From Pseudomonas putida (GTDB lineage: Bacteria; Pseudomonadota; Gammaproteobacteria; Pseudomonadales; Pseudomonadaceae), in assembly GCF_028682475.1 (NCBI RefSeq), contig NZ_JANHLE010000043.1, forward strand, positions 1-34,939: a DNA stretch of 34,939 bases. Direction: 5' to 3'. The number at the start of each line of letters is the position of its first letter. The first letter of the stretch is position 1. This document shows, in pieces, positions 15,934 to 24,611 of the stretch. Both the position numbers and the translations under genes were made by a program. Under the pieces are notes generated by a model that was not told the origin of the DNA, ran no database searches, and worked only from the letters and a program-made list of their open reading frames with translations.

Positions 15934-18636
15934 GTGGACAACAACCGTTCCTCGCTTCTGGCCACCAAGATTGCTCCGCCCAGCACTCGCCCACGCGGCG
16001 CCATAGTCCGTGAGCGCCTGACCGCGCTGGCCGCTGAAGTCGAGTCACACCTGTTGACGCTGGCCAAGGCACCGCCAGGGTTCGGCAAGACCACGCTGGC
16101 GCTGACCTGGGCGCAGGCGCTGACCAGCAAGGGATTGCCGGTTGGCTGGCTGTCACTGGACAGTGCCGACGACGATGAGCAGCGCTTTTTCTATTACCTG
16201 TATTGGGCCGCGCTCAAGGCGAGCAACGAGACGAGTCTGCTGCAGCAAGTGCATGGCGATATGCACGCCGAAGACCTGCGCAATCTCTTGCTCAACCACA
16301 TCGCCGATCTCGACGATGAGTTCGTGCTGATCATCGATAACTACCAGTACATCACCCAGCCCGGCGTACACGCCCACCTCGCCTATTTGCTGCAACATGC
16401 ACCGGCCAACCTGCACCTGGTGCTGCTCACCCAACAGGATGCGCCGTTCTCCCTGGTGCGCCTGCAGATACAGGCCCAAGTGCTGGAACTCAATGCCTCG
16501 CTGCTGCGCTTTACCGTTGATGAAGCGAAAGCCTTGCTGGGTGATGGCCATTACTCGGAGAAGGAAATCGCTCAACTGCATGCTGCCACGCACGGCTGGC
16601 CTGCCGCCCTGCGACTTGCCATGCTCTCGCCCGCTACCGTCGGCGGCTTCGGCACCCCAGGCACGACACAGCTCAATGCCAGTCAGTTGCTGCAGAACAT
16701 GATCATCGAGTGGCTCGACAACCTGCCGGCACAGTTGACCGACTTTCTCGAAAAGACCACGGTCGTGGACCGTCTGTGCAGCGACCTGTGTGACGCGTTG
16801 ACCGGTTACCCGCAAGCCCAGGCGCTGCTCGAATCCCTAGAGCAGCAGCAGTTGCTGATCACCCGGCTGGACGAACACGGCCGTTGGTTCGGTTACCATC
16901 AATTGTTGCGTACCGCCCTGAGCGAACGCATGCGCCTTCGCGATCCTGGCCTGGCAGCGTCATTGCACCGCATTGCCAGCCACTGGTTTGCACAGCACGA
17001 ACTCTGGGAAGAGGCGGTCAAGAACGCCCTGGCCGGCGGCGACATGCCACAGGCGCTGGAGTGGATCGAAGCCTGTGCCATGGCGCTGGTCAGGCGCGGC
17101 GACCTGACCACCCTGCTCGCCTGGAAAAACCAGCTCGGCGCCGCGTTCCTGGAGAGCCCGATCAAACTCAAGCTGGCCATTGCCTGGGCCCATGCGCTGA
17201 CCATCAACAGTGAGGAACACCATGACTTTCTTGACACCATTGAGGCTGAGATCCAGCGCGAAAACCCGCCGACTGCGGCGATCATGCTATGGGAATGCAA
17301 AGCGATTCGTGCCGGCTTACTGGGGCTTGCCGATGACACCCAGGGCGCCTTTGGCCTGGCAACCGAATGCGCAGCAGATCCGGTTTCCGATCCCTGGATG
17401 ATGAATGCCATCCATAATATTTTGCGCTACTGCAACCTCAAGGCTTATCGCTGGGAGGCTTTTTACGCCATACCGAACATTGCCTACGCGCCCGATGAGT
17501 CCTCGCGTAACGTACTGAGTCAGATCTACCAGCTGGCGCTGCTCGGCATGGCCAGGTTTGTCCAGCTGCAATTCCATAGCGCCCGGCAGTATCTGGACCA
17601 GGCGGTCGAGTTGAGCATCGCCAGTACCGGTGCCGAGTCCTACTTCACTGCGCTGGCGGTACCGTCACTGGCGCGTCTGCAATATGAGCAACTGCAGATC
17701 GAAAGTGCCGAACGCCTGCTGGAAAGCCGGCTGGACCTGATCGCGACGGTGTGTACGGTCGACAGCCTGATCAGCGCATTCGTGGTTACCGCCCGCATTG
17801 CCCGGCGCCGCAACCAGTTCGAACGCGCCCACGACGTGTTGGCGCGCGCCGAAAAAATCGGTGCCCGGCAGCGCTGGGCAAGGCTTGAGGCTGCCAGTCT
17901 GCTGGAACGCCTGCGCCTCTACCTTGAGCAAGACGTGCAAGCAAACAGTCAATCCGCCGCCCTTGATTGCCTGGCAAGACTGGGCCAACTGCAGTCGGCC
18001 CAGTCAACGCTGCCCAATGGGGTGCTGGCAGAACTGCAGGATTACTGGTCACTTGCTCAAGGCTACTACGCACTGGCGAGCAAACGCTTCGATGCCGCCA
18101 TCGCCCGCTTTGCAGGATTACGCGATGCCTCCGGCGCCAAAGGCAACCACTATGTGGCGGTGTGGGCAGGCGCGGCGCTGGCGCTCAGTCACTACCACAA
18201 TCAGGAAACAGACACCGCGCTGCGCGTATTGTCCACGGTCATCGAACAGGCCGCGCCGGAAGGGATGATGGCCACCCTGCTCGATCAGGGCCCGGAAATG
18301 GCAACCTTGCTGCGGCAATTTCGCGATCGGGCACTGAGTGAAGATCTGCACTATGCCCACGCCCATTACCTGGACGCGCTCATCCTCGCCAGCAACCCTG
18401 CGCAGCAACCAGCGTCCGGGCCTGACAGCGCCGGGCTCAGCGCCCGTGAGCTGGACATTCTCAAGCTGGTGACGCAATTGAAATCGAACAAGGAAATTTC
18501 CCGTAGCCTGGGCATATCGCTCGACACGGTAAAAACCCACATGAAAAACATTTTCGCCAAACTGCAGGTCAGCAAACGCATTGAGGCAGCACGGCGCGCA
18601 CAAGCCCTGGGACTCATCGCAGAGGATGGCAGTTGA
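15934..18636 (+). CDS. MalT-like LuxR-family ATP-dependent regulator (LuxR2)
   Basis: 900 aa, starting with GTG at 15934, with AAGG about 11 bases upstream. Walker A is APPGFGKTT (46-54), and a Walker B-like LIIDN lies at 132-136. The middle is a long helical repeat region and the C-terminal LuxR helix-turn-helix is LSARELDILKLVTQLKSNK followed by SLDTVKTHMKNIF. It has the same layout as LuxR1 but clearly differs in sequence. It is divergent from operon B and convergent with operon C, so it probably controls one or both. The inducer is unknown; it may be a CoA ester or a free pathway intermediate. Confidence 0.9.
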   Translation: MDNNRSSLLATKIAPPSTRPRGAIVRERLTALAAEVESHLLTLAKAPPGFGKTTLALTWAQALTSKGLPVGWLSLDSADDDEQRFFYYLYWAALKASNETSLLQQVHGDMHAEDLRNLLLNHIADLDDEFVLIIDNYQYITQPGVHAHLAYLLQHAPANLHLVLLTQQDAPFSLVRLQIQAQVLELNASLLRFTVDEAKALLGDGHYSEKEIAQLHAATHGWPAALRLAMLSPATVGGFGTPGTTQLNASQLLQNMIIEWLDNLPAQLTDFLEKTTVVDRLCSDLCDALTGYPQAQALLESLEQQQLLITRLDEHGRWFGYHQLLRTALSERMRLRDPGLAASLHRIASHWFAQHELWEEAVKNALAGGDMPQALEWIEACAMALVRRGDLTTLLAWKNQLGAAFLESPIKLKLAIAWAHALTINSEEHHDFLDTIEAEIQRENPPTAAIMLWECKAIRAGLLGLADDTQGAFGLATECAADPVSDPWMMNAIHNILRYCNLKAYRWEAFYAIPNIAYAPDESSRNVLSQIYQLALLGMARFVQLQFHSARQYLDQAVELSIASTGAESYFTALAVPSLARLQYEQLQIESAERLLESRLDLIATVCTVDSLISAFVVTARIARRRNQFERAHDVLARAEKIGARQRWARLEAASLLERLRLYLEQDVQANSQSAALDCLARLGQLQSAQSTLPNGVLAELQDYWSLAQGYYALASKRFDAAIARFAGLRDASGAKGNHYVAVWAGAALALSHYHNQETDTALRVLSTVIEQAAPEGMMATLLDQGPEMATLLRQFRDRALSEDLHYAHAHYLDALILASNPAQQPASGPDSAGLSARELDILKLVTQLKSNKEISRSLGISLDTVKTHMKNIFAKLQVSKRIEAARRAQALGLIAEDGS

Positions 18637-18672
18637 AGCGGCGTTAGGCCGTTCAACCCACGCCCAAACGAC

Positions 18673-18701
18673 AAAAGCGGCGAGCCAACAGGCGCGCCGC
18701 T
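18673..18701 (-). terminator. Probable terminator of operon C
   Basis: The stem AGCGGCG (18676-18682) pairs with CGCCGCT (18695-18701) and is followed on the minus strand by TTTTG. It lies between the convergent stops of LuxR2 and the last SDR. The T-run is short, so efficiency is uncertain. Confidence 0.5.
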
Positions 18702-18733
18702 ATGTGTCAGGGCTACTACCCTTGGTCCTGGCC

Positions 18734-19507
18734 TCAGGCGGCGGTATAGCCGCCGTCAATCACCAGATCGGAACCGGTGACATAGCTCGACTCATCGCTG
18801 GCCAGGTACAACACCGCATTGGCCACTTCCAGCGGTTGCGCCATACGCTTCATCGGCGTTCGGCCCAACACCTTTTCCTGCAGCGCCTGCGCCACCTCTG
18901 GCGGTAGTTGCGATACCGCTTTGACAAGCAACGGGGTTTCGACGAAACCCGGGCAAACCGTGTTGATCCGGATCGGATAACCGGCCTTGGCACAGTAGGC
19001 GGCAGTGGACTTGCTCAGCAAGCGCACCGCGCCTTTACTGGCGCAGTAAGCGGGCACCATGGGCTCACCCAGCAGCCCTTCAATCGATGCCAGGTTGATG
19101 ATCGAGCCGCCGTTGTCCTTCATCTCGCGGATACCCAGCTGGATGCCGTGAAAAACGCCATCCAGGTTGATGTCCAGGGTCTTGCGCCAGTCAGCCCAAC
19201 TCAACTGCTCGATAGGTCCCACGCCGGGAATACCGGCGTTATTGACCAAAACCTCGATGGCACCGCCCATTTCCCTGGCGGCTGCGATCACCGCTTCCCA
19301 GTCATCGCGCGAGCACACATCGTGGCGGGCAAACTGCACCAGCAGACCCTCGTCAACCAAGGATGCCGCAGCGGCTTCGCCGGCGGCTGCATCGATGTCG
19401 GTGATCAGCACTTTTGCGCCTTCCTGGGCCAGGCGTCTGGCGCTGGCGAAGCCGATACCGCTGGCACCACCGGTCACCAGGCAGATCTTGTCTTGCATAC
19501 GTGGCAT
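18734..19507 (-). CDS. SDR-family oxidoreductase (hydroxysteroid/3-hydroxyacyl dehydrogenase-like)
   Basis: 257 aa from ATG 19507 (MPRMQDKICLVTGG), with AAGGA 8 bases upstream; the upstream ATG at 19531 is less likely. It is a classical short-chain dehydrogenase: TGGASGIG at 12-19, NNAG at 89-92, catalytic S141, Y154 and K158, and the C-terminal VTGSDLVIDGGYTAA. It oxidises or reduces a hydroxyl/keto group with NAD(P). Similarity in style to FabG3/20-beta-hydroxysteroid dehydrogenases is general and does not fix the substrate. It is the last gene of operon C, 63 bp after another SDR. Confidence 0.9.
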   Translation of the reverse strand: MPRMQDKICLVTGGASGIGFASARRLAQEGAKVLITDIDAAAGEAAAASLVDEGLLVQFARHDVCSRDDWEAVIAAAREMGGAIEVLVNNAGIPGVGPIEQLSWADWRKTLDINLDGVFHGIQLGIREMKDNGGSIINLASIEGLLGEPMVPAYCASKGAVRLLSKSTAAYCAKAGYPIRINTVCPGFVETPLLVKAVSQLPPEVAQALQEKVLGRTPMKRMAQPLEVANAVLYLASDESSYVTGSDLVIDGGYTAA

Positions 19508-19518
19508 GGTGTTGTTCC

Positions 19519-19526
19519 TTATTGTT
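19519..19526 (-). promoter_or_regulatory. AANAANAA motif (candidate Hfq/Crc site)
   Basis: On the minus strand AACAATAA lies immediately before the ribosome site AAGGA of the last SDR gene; AACAACA follows it. This is the typical place for Hfq/Crc repression. Confidence 0.45.
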
Positions 19527-19570
19527 ATCACGTTGCGGCATGAAGAATTGAACAGTGCGCCAAGCCCGAC

Positions 19571-20338
19571 TCAGGCCCCCGACATACCGCCATCGACCGA
19601 GTAGGTGCCACCGGTGCAAAAGCGGCTTTCATCACTGGCGAGAAACAGTGCCAGGTGCGCCACTTCCTCCGGTTGGCCGTAACGCCCCGCGGGGATGCCC
19701 GCCTCGGTCTGGGCACGCGCCGCCGCAGCGGCACCTGGCGCGGCGCCTTCGGCAATCGATTCCATCATGCGCCCAGCGATCGGCGAGGGATGGATGGTGT
19801 TTATGCGCACGCCAGAGCGCGCGGTTTCCTGCACAGCGGAGCGCATCAAGCCAATCACCGCATGCTTGCTGGTGACATAGGCCGAGAACAGCGGAACGGC
19901 ACGCAAGCCGGCAATGGATGAGGTAATGATCACACTGCCGCTGCCCTGCTTTTGCAGGTGCGGCAGCGCATACTTGAGGCCCAGCATGACGCCCATCACG
20001 TTGACGGCCAGGACCCGATGGAATACATCGATCGGGTAATCGACAACAGGCGCGGCCACACCCTCAATGCCGGCATTGCAAAACAGCGTGTCGATCCGGC
20101 CATGACGCTGCAAGGCGCTGTCGATATAACCCCGGACCTGGGCTTCGTCGCACACATCGGCAACCACATAGCTGACAGCATCACTGTCAAGCGCTGCAAC
20201 GGCACGCTTGAGGTTCGCCTCGTCGCGGTCCACCAGTACCACAAAAGCCCCTTGCTCAACGAACAGCTTTGCCGTTGCCGAGCCGATATCACCGGCACCA
20301 CCGGTGATCACTGCCACATTGCCTGCCAATCGTTTCAA
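19571..20338 (-). CDS. SDR-family oxidoreductase
   Basis: 255 aa if started at the TTG at 20338 (LKRLAGNVAVITGG), which has GAGGAG 6 bases upstream. The frame continues to a GTG at 20374 that lacks a ribosome site. It is a classical SDR: TGGAGDIG at 12-19, CNAG at 87-90, S140/S141, Y154 and K158, C-terminal CTGGTYSVDGGMSGA. The reaction is NAD(P)-linked oxidation of a hydroxy intermediate. It lies 64 bp after the saccharopine-dehydrogenase-like gene and 63 bp before another SDR, inside operon C. The two SDRs are not close paralogues, so they probably act on different positions or stereoisomers. Confidence 0.9.
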   Translation of the reverse strand: MKRLAGNVAVITGGAGDIGSATAKLFVEQGAFVVLVDRDEANLKRAVAALDSDAVSYVVADVCDEAQVRGYIDSALQRHGRIDTLFCNAGIEGVAAPVVDYPIDVFHRVLAVNVMGVMLGLKYALPHLQKQGSGSVIITSSIAGLRAVPLFSAYVTSKHAVIGLMRSAVQETARSGVRINTIHPSPIAGRMMESIAEGAAPGAAAAARAQTEAGIPAGRYGQPEEVAHLALFLASDESRFCTGGTYSVDGGMSGA

Positions 20339-20402
20339 CTCAAACTCCTCGGTGCGCAGCCGCACCTGTGTCACTGTTCAACCGAACCTGTTTTGCAGGC
20401 GA

Positions 20403-21518
20403 TCAGAAAGTTTTCTCGGTACGGCAATGCAGACCGTCCTCGGCCAGCGCCGCAATCAGCTCACGGTGGCCGAAGGCACGCGTAACCGGCTGGAAGCCAA
20501 CCGCCTTGAGACGGTCGGTGACAATGCGCAGAGCCGCTTCGGCGCACAATGCGCCGGTGCCGATGTAGCCGCAGTTGGAGTACATGACCACGTGCTTGCC
20601 ACCGTTGACGCCGCGTCCGTAGCAGGACAGGAGCATGCGGTTGACCTTGGGGTTCTCGCGCGGCAGGCCGGCCGAATCCGGGGCAATTTCGTGCCCCCAG
20701 GCGTTGGTAATTTCTTCCAGTTCGGCGGCGGTTTTGGTCTTGGTCAACTCCTGGTACTGGGTCATCTTGCCAATCAGGTAATCGACCATCGGGCCTTTGG
20801 GCACGGCTACGATCATCCGGCAGTTCTGCACGCGCTCATCGTGCGCCAGCCAGATCGGTTCGAAGCCACCACCCCATGGGAAGCCCTGGTGCGTCACGTG
20901 GGTGCCCGGCACGTTCACTTCGAAGTTGGGGATGGCCGGCCAGGTGGCCATCTTGCCGCCTTCCTTGTAGGGGTTGGGCAGGCAGATCATGCGCATGAAT
21001 GACAGCGACGAGGCGTAGGTCGGGGTCGCCCGCGGATCATAGAGAATCTCCAGCGAATCGATCTCCGGGTCTTCCAGGGCGATCTCGGCCGCCAGCATGC
21101 CGTAGACGCCCAGATAGGCGCAGCACGGCGAGAGCAGCAGGCCCTTGTCGGCGAAGGCCTGGCCGTACTGATCGCGCAGCAGCACGCCCCAGTCCTGCTC
21201 ACCGGTGGTGTCGATATAGTGCACCCCGGTGCTGAGCGCCGCCTTGACCACCGGCTCACCCAGTTGCCCATAAGGGCCGACCATGTTGATCACCACTTTC
21301 GCGCCGTCCAGCAGGCGAGTCAGCGATGCTTCATCGTGCTCGACGACTTCGATCTGTACATTGTGTTGCCCAGGCACCTTGCGCAGGGCTTCTTCGATCT
21401 TGTCGCGGTTGCGTCCGGCCGCGATGAACGGCAGCTTGCGCTTGGTCAGGTATTCGGCAACCAGTTGCCCGGTGTAACCGCTAACGCCATACAGCACGAT
21501 TGGATTTTTGGCAGTCAT
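20403..21518 (-). CDS. Saccharopine-dehydrogenase-like / trans-acting enoyl reductase-like protein
   Basis: 371 aa with an N-terminal Rossmann fold: GVSGYTG at 11-17, then AAGRNRDKIEEAL, VVINMVGPYGQLGEPVV and HYIDTTGE. This is the pattern of the saccharopine dehydrogenase / trans-acting enoyl reductase superfamily. Homologues are annotated as saccharopine dehydrogenase family proteins without being lysine enzymes. In this operon a role as an NAD(P)H-dependent reductase of an enoyl or keto intermediate is plausible. The ribosome site is weak. The gene ends 44 bp after the CoA ligase stop and continues operon C. Confidence 0.8.
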   Translation of the reverse strand: MTAKNPIVLYGVSGYTGQLVAEYLTKRKLPFIAAGRNRDKIEEALRKVPGQHNVQIEVVEHDEASLTRLLDGAKVVINMVGPYGQLGEPVVKAALSTGVHYIDTTGEQDWGVLLRDQYGQAFADKGLLLSPCCAYLGVYGMLAAEIALEDPEIDSLEILYDPRATPTYASSLSFMRMICLPNPYKEGGKMATWPAIPNFEVNVPGTHVTHQGFPWGGGFEPIWLAHDERVQNCRMIVAVPKGPMVDYLIGKMTQYQELTKTKTAAELEEITNAWGHEIAPDSAGLPRENPKVNRMLLSCYGRGVNGGKHVVMYSNCGYIGTGALCAEAALRIVTDRLKAVGFQPVTRAFGHRELIAALAEDGLHCRTEKTF

Positions 21519-21562
21519 GGATGTGTCCCATCGGTGAGTTCAGTGATTGAGTTGTCGCTGTT

Positions 21563-23167
21563 TCAGCTGTGCCGCACTTCGGTAAAGACCGAACCGCTGT
21601 GGGGATCGAACATCTCCAGCAGATGACGGTCCTGGGGTTTTTCAGAGGCTGTTTTGGGAATTTCCCTGAGCACCTGGATGTACTTGGGCACAAAGTTCGC
21701 CTCGAGCTTGCTGCGGCAGGCGCGAAAGATTGCCTGCGCATCGAACGCCTCCGGCCTGGCCGGTACGACGCTGGCGACCACGTCCTTTTCTCCCGGCGCA
21801 CCACTGGCGGCCTCGACGCCCCAGACATAGACGTCATCGACGTTGTCGCAATCGACGATGGCTTTCTCGACAAAGCCGGGGTTGATGAAATCACCGTTGG
21901 CACGAATGCCACCGCCGCTGCGATAGAGGAAGTACAACCAACCGTTTTCGTCCTCACGCACGATGTCGCCCGTCCACAACCAGCCATCGCGGCATTTGTT
22001 CTGCGAGGCGGCCGGGTTGTTGAAGTACTCGACAGTGAATGGGGTGCCATCGGCCGAGCGGAACAGCAACTCGCCCGGTGCGCCGGGCGCTACATCGACG
22101 CCCTGCTCGTCGACGATCCGGTGCTGCATGCTCGGCACCGGCTTGCCGATGCTGCCGATCGGCCCGGTACCGACAGGACGGAACGTCAGGCCACCCTCGG
22201 CACAGCCGTAAAATTCCAGGATGTCGACGTTGAAACGTGCCTCGAAGGTGCTCCAGATCACCGCCGGCATACCGGCCGAGACCACCAGGCGCACCGGATT
22301 CTGTGCATCGTCCGGTCGTGGCGCATTTGTCAGGATTGCGGTGGTCATGCCGCCGAGCAGGGTGAATGAAGTGCAGCCGTACTGGCGGGTGATATCGAAC
22401 AGCCGCGACTTGGTGAAACGTCGAGACAACACACAACGCAAGCCCATGACCAGCGCCGGGCCAAGGGTCATGACCTGGGCGTTGCCGTGGGTCAACGATA
22501 GCCCTGAATACAGGCAGTCATCGCGGCGATAGCCGGTCATCAGCGGCGCCAGGGACATGGCCGTGCACAGGCGTTCGTGGGTCATCACGATGCCTTTGGG
22601 ATCGCCTGTGGTACCGGAGGTGAAGATGATCTGCAAGGCACTGGCAGCGGTCGATCTCGACTCGATAGCGGGCAGCGCCTGCGGCATGACCCGCGACCAT
22701 TGGAATACACCGGGATAGTCAGCAACCCGACAGTCGCCTTCATCGCTATCAAGGCCGACCACCCACTCCAGGGAAGGCACCCGGTCGCGCACTGAACAGA
22801 CGTGATCCAGCGCATAGTCAGCGGCGAATACCCCCTTGCAGCGCGCGTTGTCGAACATGAACGACAACTTGTCGCCACGGGTCCGCGGGTCAATCGGGAC
22901 ACACACCGCACCGGCGATCGAAGCGCCGATCATCAACTCGATAAACTGCGGATGGTTGGCCATGACCAGGGCGAAATGATCGCCCGGGGCAATGCCGAAA
23001 TCGATCAACAGCCGGGCAATCCGTTGACCGTTTTCCCAGAGTTGGCGGTAGGTGCGGACTTCATCCTCGCGTACCCCCGCGCCTTCTATGGTCAGGACAG
23101 GAAAGTCGGGATTGCTTTCGGCGCGATTGGCGATGATTGCGCACAGCGTTACTTCAGCACGGGCCAT
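21563..23167 (-). CDS. Acyl-CoA synthetase (ANL superfamily, CaiC/BaiB-like)
   Basis: 534 aa from ATG 23167 (MARAEVTLCAI), preceded by AAGGAG with 8-base spacing; the GTG at 23176 is too close to that site. It activates a carboxylic acid with ATP to an acyl-adenylate and then to the CoA thioester. ANL motifs are FTSGTTGDPKG at 182-192, YGCAEGG, GWLWTGDIVREDENGWLYFLYRSGG, and the C-terminal PKTASEKPQ with the likely catalytic K510. It is the only CoA ligase in the island and therefore the likely entry step. A short leader ORF overlaps its start. The general type resembles carnitine or bile-acid CoA ligases; the true acid is unknown. Confidence 0.9.
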   Translation of the reverse strand: MARAEVTLCAIIANRAESNPDFPVLTIEGAGVREDEVRTYRQLWENGQRIARLLIDFGIAPGDHFALVMANHPQFIELMIGASIAGAVCVPIDPRTRGDKLSFMFDNARCKGVFAADYALDHVCSVRDRVPSLEWVVGLDSDEGDCRVADYPGVFQWSRVMPQALPAIESRSTAASALQIIFTSGTTGDPKGIVMTHERLCTAMSLAPLMTGYRRDDCLYSGLSLTHGNAQVMTLGPALVMGLRCVLSRRFTKSRLFDITRQYGCTSFTLLGGMTTAILTNAPRPDDAQNPVRLVVSAGMPAVIWSTFEARFNVDILEFYGCAEGGLTFRPVGTGPIGSIGKPVPSMQHRIVDEQGVDVAPGAPGELLFRSADGTPFTVEYFNNPAASQNKCRDGWLWTGDIVREDENGWLYFLYRSGGGIRANGDFINPGFVEKAIVDCDNVDDVYVWGVEAASGAPGEKDVVASVVPARPEAFDAQAIFRACRSKLEANFVPKYIQVLREIPKTASEKPQDRHLLEMFDPHSGSVFTEVRHS

Positions 23168-23205
23168 GCTCGACACTCCTTATCCTGACTATCAACGATG
23201 GACAT
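23149..23205 (-). CDS. 18-aa leader ORF overlapping the CoA ligase start
   Basis: ATG at 23205 has a near-ideal ribosome site (AAGGAG, 8 bases upstream). It opens the frame MSIVDSQDKECRAWPVLK, which stops at 23149, 18 bp inside the CoA ligase gene in another frame. The surrounding bases match the start of acyl-CoA dehydrogenase 3 (ATGTCCAYCGTY, with the same upstream region). It looks like a remnant of a duplicated promoter plus gene start that now may couple translation to the ligase. It may be translated but have no function of its own. Confidence 0.5.
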   Translation of the reverse strand: MSIVDSQDKECRAWPVLK

Positions 23206-23280
23206 ACTGCACTCCTTCTAAATGGGGGTTTTCAACGTCCGGCAGACACCAGGGAACAAAGGGTGCCTTGCATCTGCCCA

Positions 23281-23342
23281 ACATCCTTGCGCCTGATCCG
23301 GCGCGCGACAATCACCCTGTTGGGCGATGGGCTCACTCACAC
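23281..23342. repeat. Conserved upstream block, copy 2
   Basis: Partner of 15784-15845, in the same orientation and at almost the same distance (78 bp) from a conserved ATG (23205). It lies in the gap between thiolase 2 and the CoA ligase, so the ligase may have its own promoter inside operon C. Relative to copy 1, changes in the inverted-repeat arms are G-U compatible in a plus-strand RNA. Confidence 0.75.
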
Positions 23343-23369
23343 CGGGGTAAAGCGCTGCGTCGGTATCGC

Positions 23370-24611
23370 TCAGACCCGGCCAAGAATGGCGATGTGCTCG
23401 CAGCTTTCTTCGACCCGCCACAAGCCGCCGCCATTGACCTGGGCGGCGAAGCGCGCGCCTTCGACCTGGCGCTTGGCACAATTGCCACGCAGTTGTTCAA
23501 CCAGTTCGAAAATCTGTCCCAGGCCGGTGGCGCCCACCGGGTGCCCCTTCGATTGCAGTCCACCTGAGGGGTTGATCGGGATCGAGCCGCCGATCGAGGT
23601 TTCGCCGCGTTCGGCGAGAATGCCGCTCATGCCCGGCTCGCGCAGTCCGAGGCTTTCGAACAGCATCAATTCGCCGACCGCCGAGGCGTCGTGCAGCTCG
23701 GCCACATCGATCTCGCCCGGGGCGATACCGGCCTGCTTGAACGCAGCCTCGGCGCACAGCCTGGTGCAGGCATTGGCGTAGTCATCCACCGCCCGCGCAG
23801 AGGCTGAGCGCACCACACTGGCCATGACGCGAATCGCACGGTGGCGGTCAAAGCCATACTTTTTCAACGCTGACTCGGTGCACAGGATTGCCGCCGAAGC
23901 ACCGTCAGAAATCGGTGAACACATCGGCACTGTGATCGGATAGGTCACCGGCGGCGCAGCCAGGACCTCCTCGATGGTCATCGGCATCCGGTACTGTGAG
24001 CGTTCGTTGTGTACCGAGTGGACGTGGTTCTTCGCCGAGGCAGCAGCGATCTGACGCTGGGTGATATCGAAGCGCGCCATGAAACCGCGCCCGAGAGCGG
24101 CATACACGTCCATGAACGGGCTGTACGGCTTGTCCGACTGCGAGCCGGGTGGCGGCACGATGCCCTTGCCCAGGGCCGCAAGCCAGCTGGCGTTTTCGTC
24201 CTGGGTTTCGATATCCCAGGCCGAGTCAAAGGCGCTGAACATCTTGGCTTTGTCGTGCGAATACATCTTCTCCGCCCCCACCGCCAGCACCACATCAGCA
24301 GCACCGGCGCGCAACTGGGTGACGGCCAGGTTGAACGCCATGCTCGACGACGCGCAGGCAGCCTCCAGGTTGAAAATCGGAATCCCGTCGAAGCCAAGCG
24401 GCAGCAAGGCAACCTGCCCGCGGATCATGTGCTGGCCCTCGAAGTGGCCCTGGGTGGTGTTGCCAAAGAACGCGGCCTGCACCCATTTTCTGTCGCACCC
24501 GGCATCCTTGAGCGCGTCTTGCACCGCCCACGCGGTCAGTTGCTTGATGCTCTTGTCCATGTGCCGGCCGAACGTGGTCATGCCGACGCCAACGATGTAG
24601 ATGTTTTCCAT
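23370..24611 (-). CDS. SCP-x-type thiolase / acetyl-CoA acetyltransferase-like thiolase 2
   Basis: 413 aa from ATG 24611 (MENIYIVGVGMTTFG), with AAGG about 9 bases upstream. The open frame runs back to 24851 but includes the divergent promoter region. Thiolase features are Cys86 in LEAACASSS, CSPISDGASA at 231-240, His307 in AELHDAS and His357 in SKGHPVGATG. It should cleave a 3-ketoacyl-CoA or transfer an acyl group. It is the first gene of operon C, divergent from the two-gene acyl-CoA dehydrogenase set. It differs from thiolase 1, so the pathway probably needs thiolytic steps on two different intermediates. Confidence 0.9.
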   Translation of the reverse strand: MENIYIVGVGMTTFGRHMDKSIKQLTAWAVQDALKDAGCDRKWVQAAFFGNTTQGHFEGQHMIRGQVALLPLGFDGIPIFNLEAACASSSMAFNLAVTQLRAGAADVVLAVGAEKMYSHDKAKMFSAFDSAWDIETQDENASWLAALGKGIVPPPGSQSDKPYSPFMDVYAALGRGFMARFDITQRQIAAASAKNHVHSVHNERSQYRMPMTIEEVLAAPPVTYPITVPMCSPISDGASAAILCTESALKKYGFDRHRAIRVMASVVRSASARAVDDYANACTRLCAEAAFKQAGIAPGEIDVAELHDASAVGELMLFESLGLREPGMSGILAERGETSIGGSIPINPSGGLQSKGHPVGATGLGQIFELVEQLRGNCAKRQVEGARFAAQVNGGGLWRVEESCEHIAILGRV

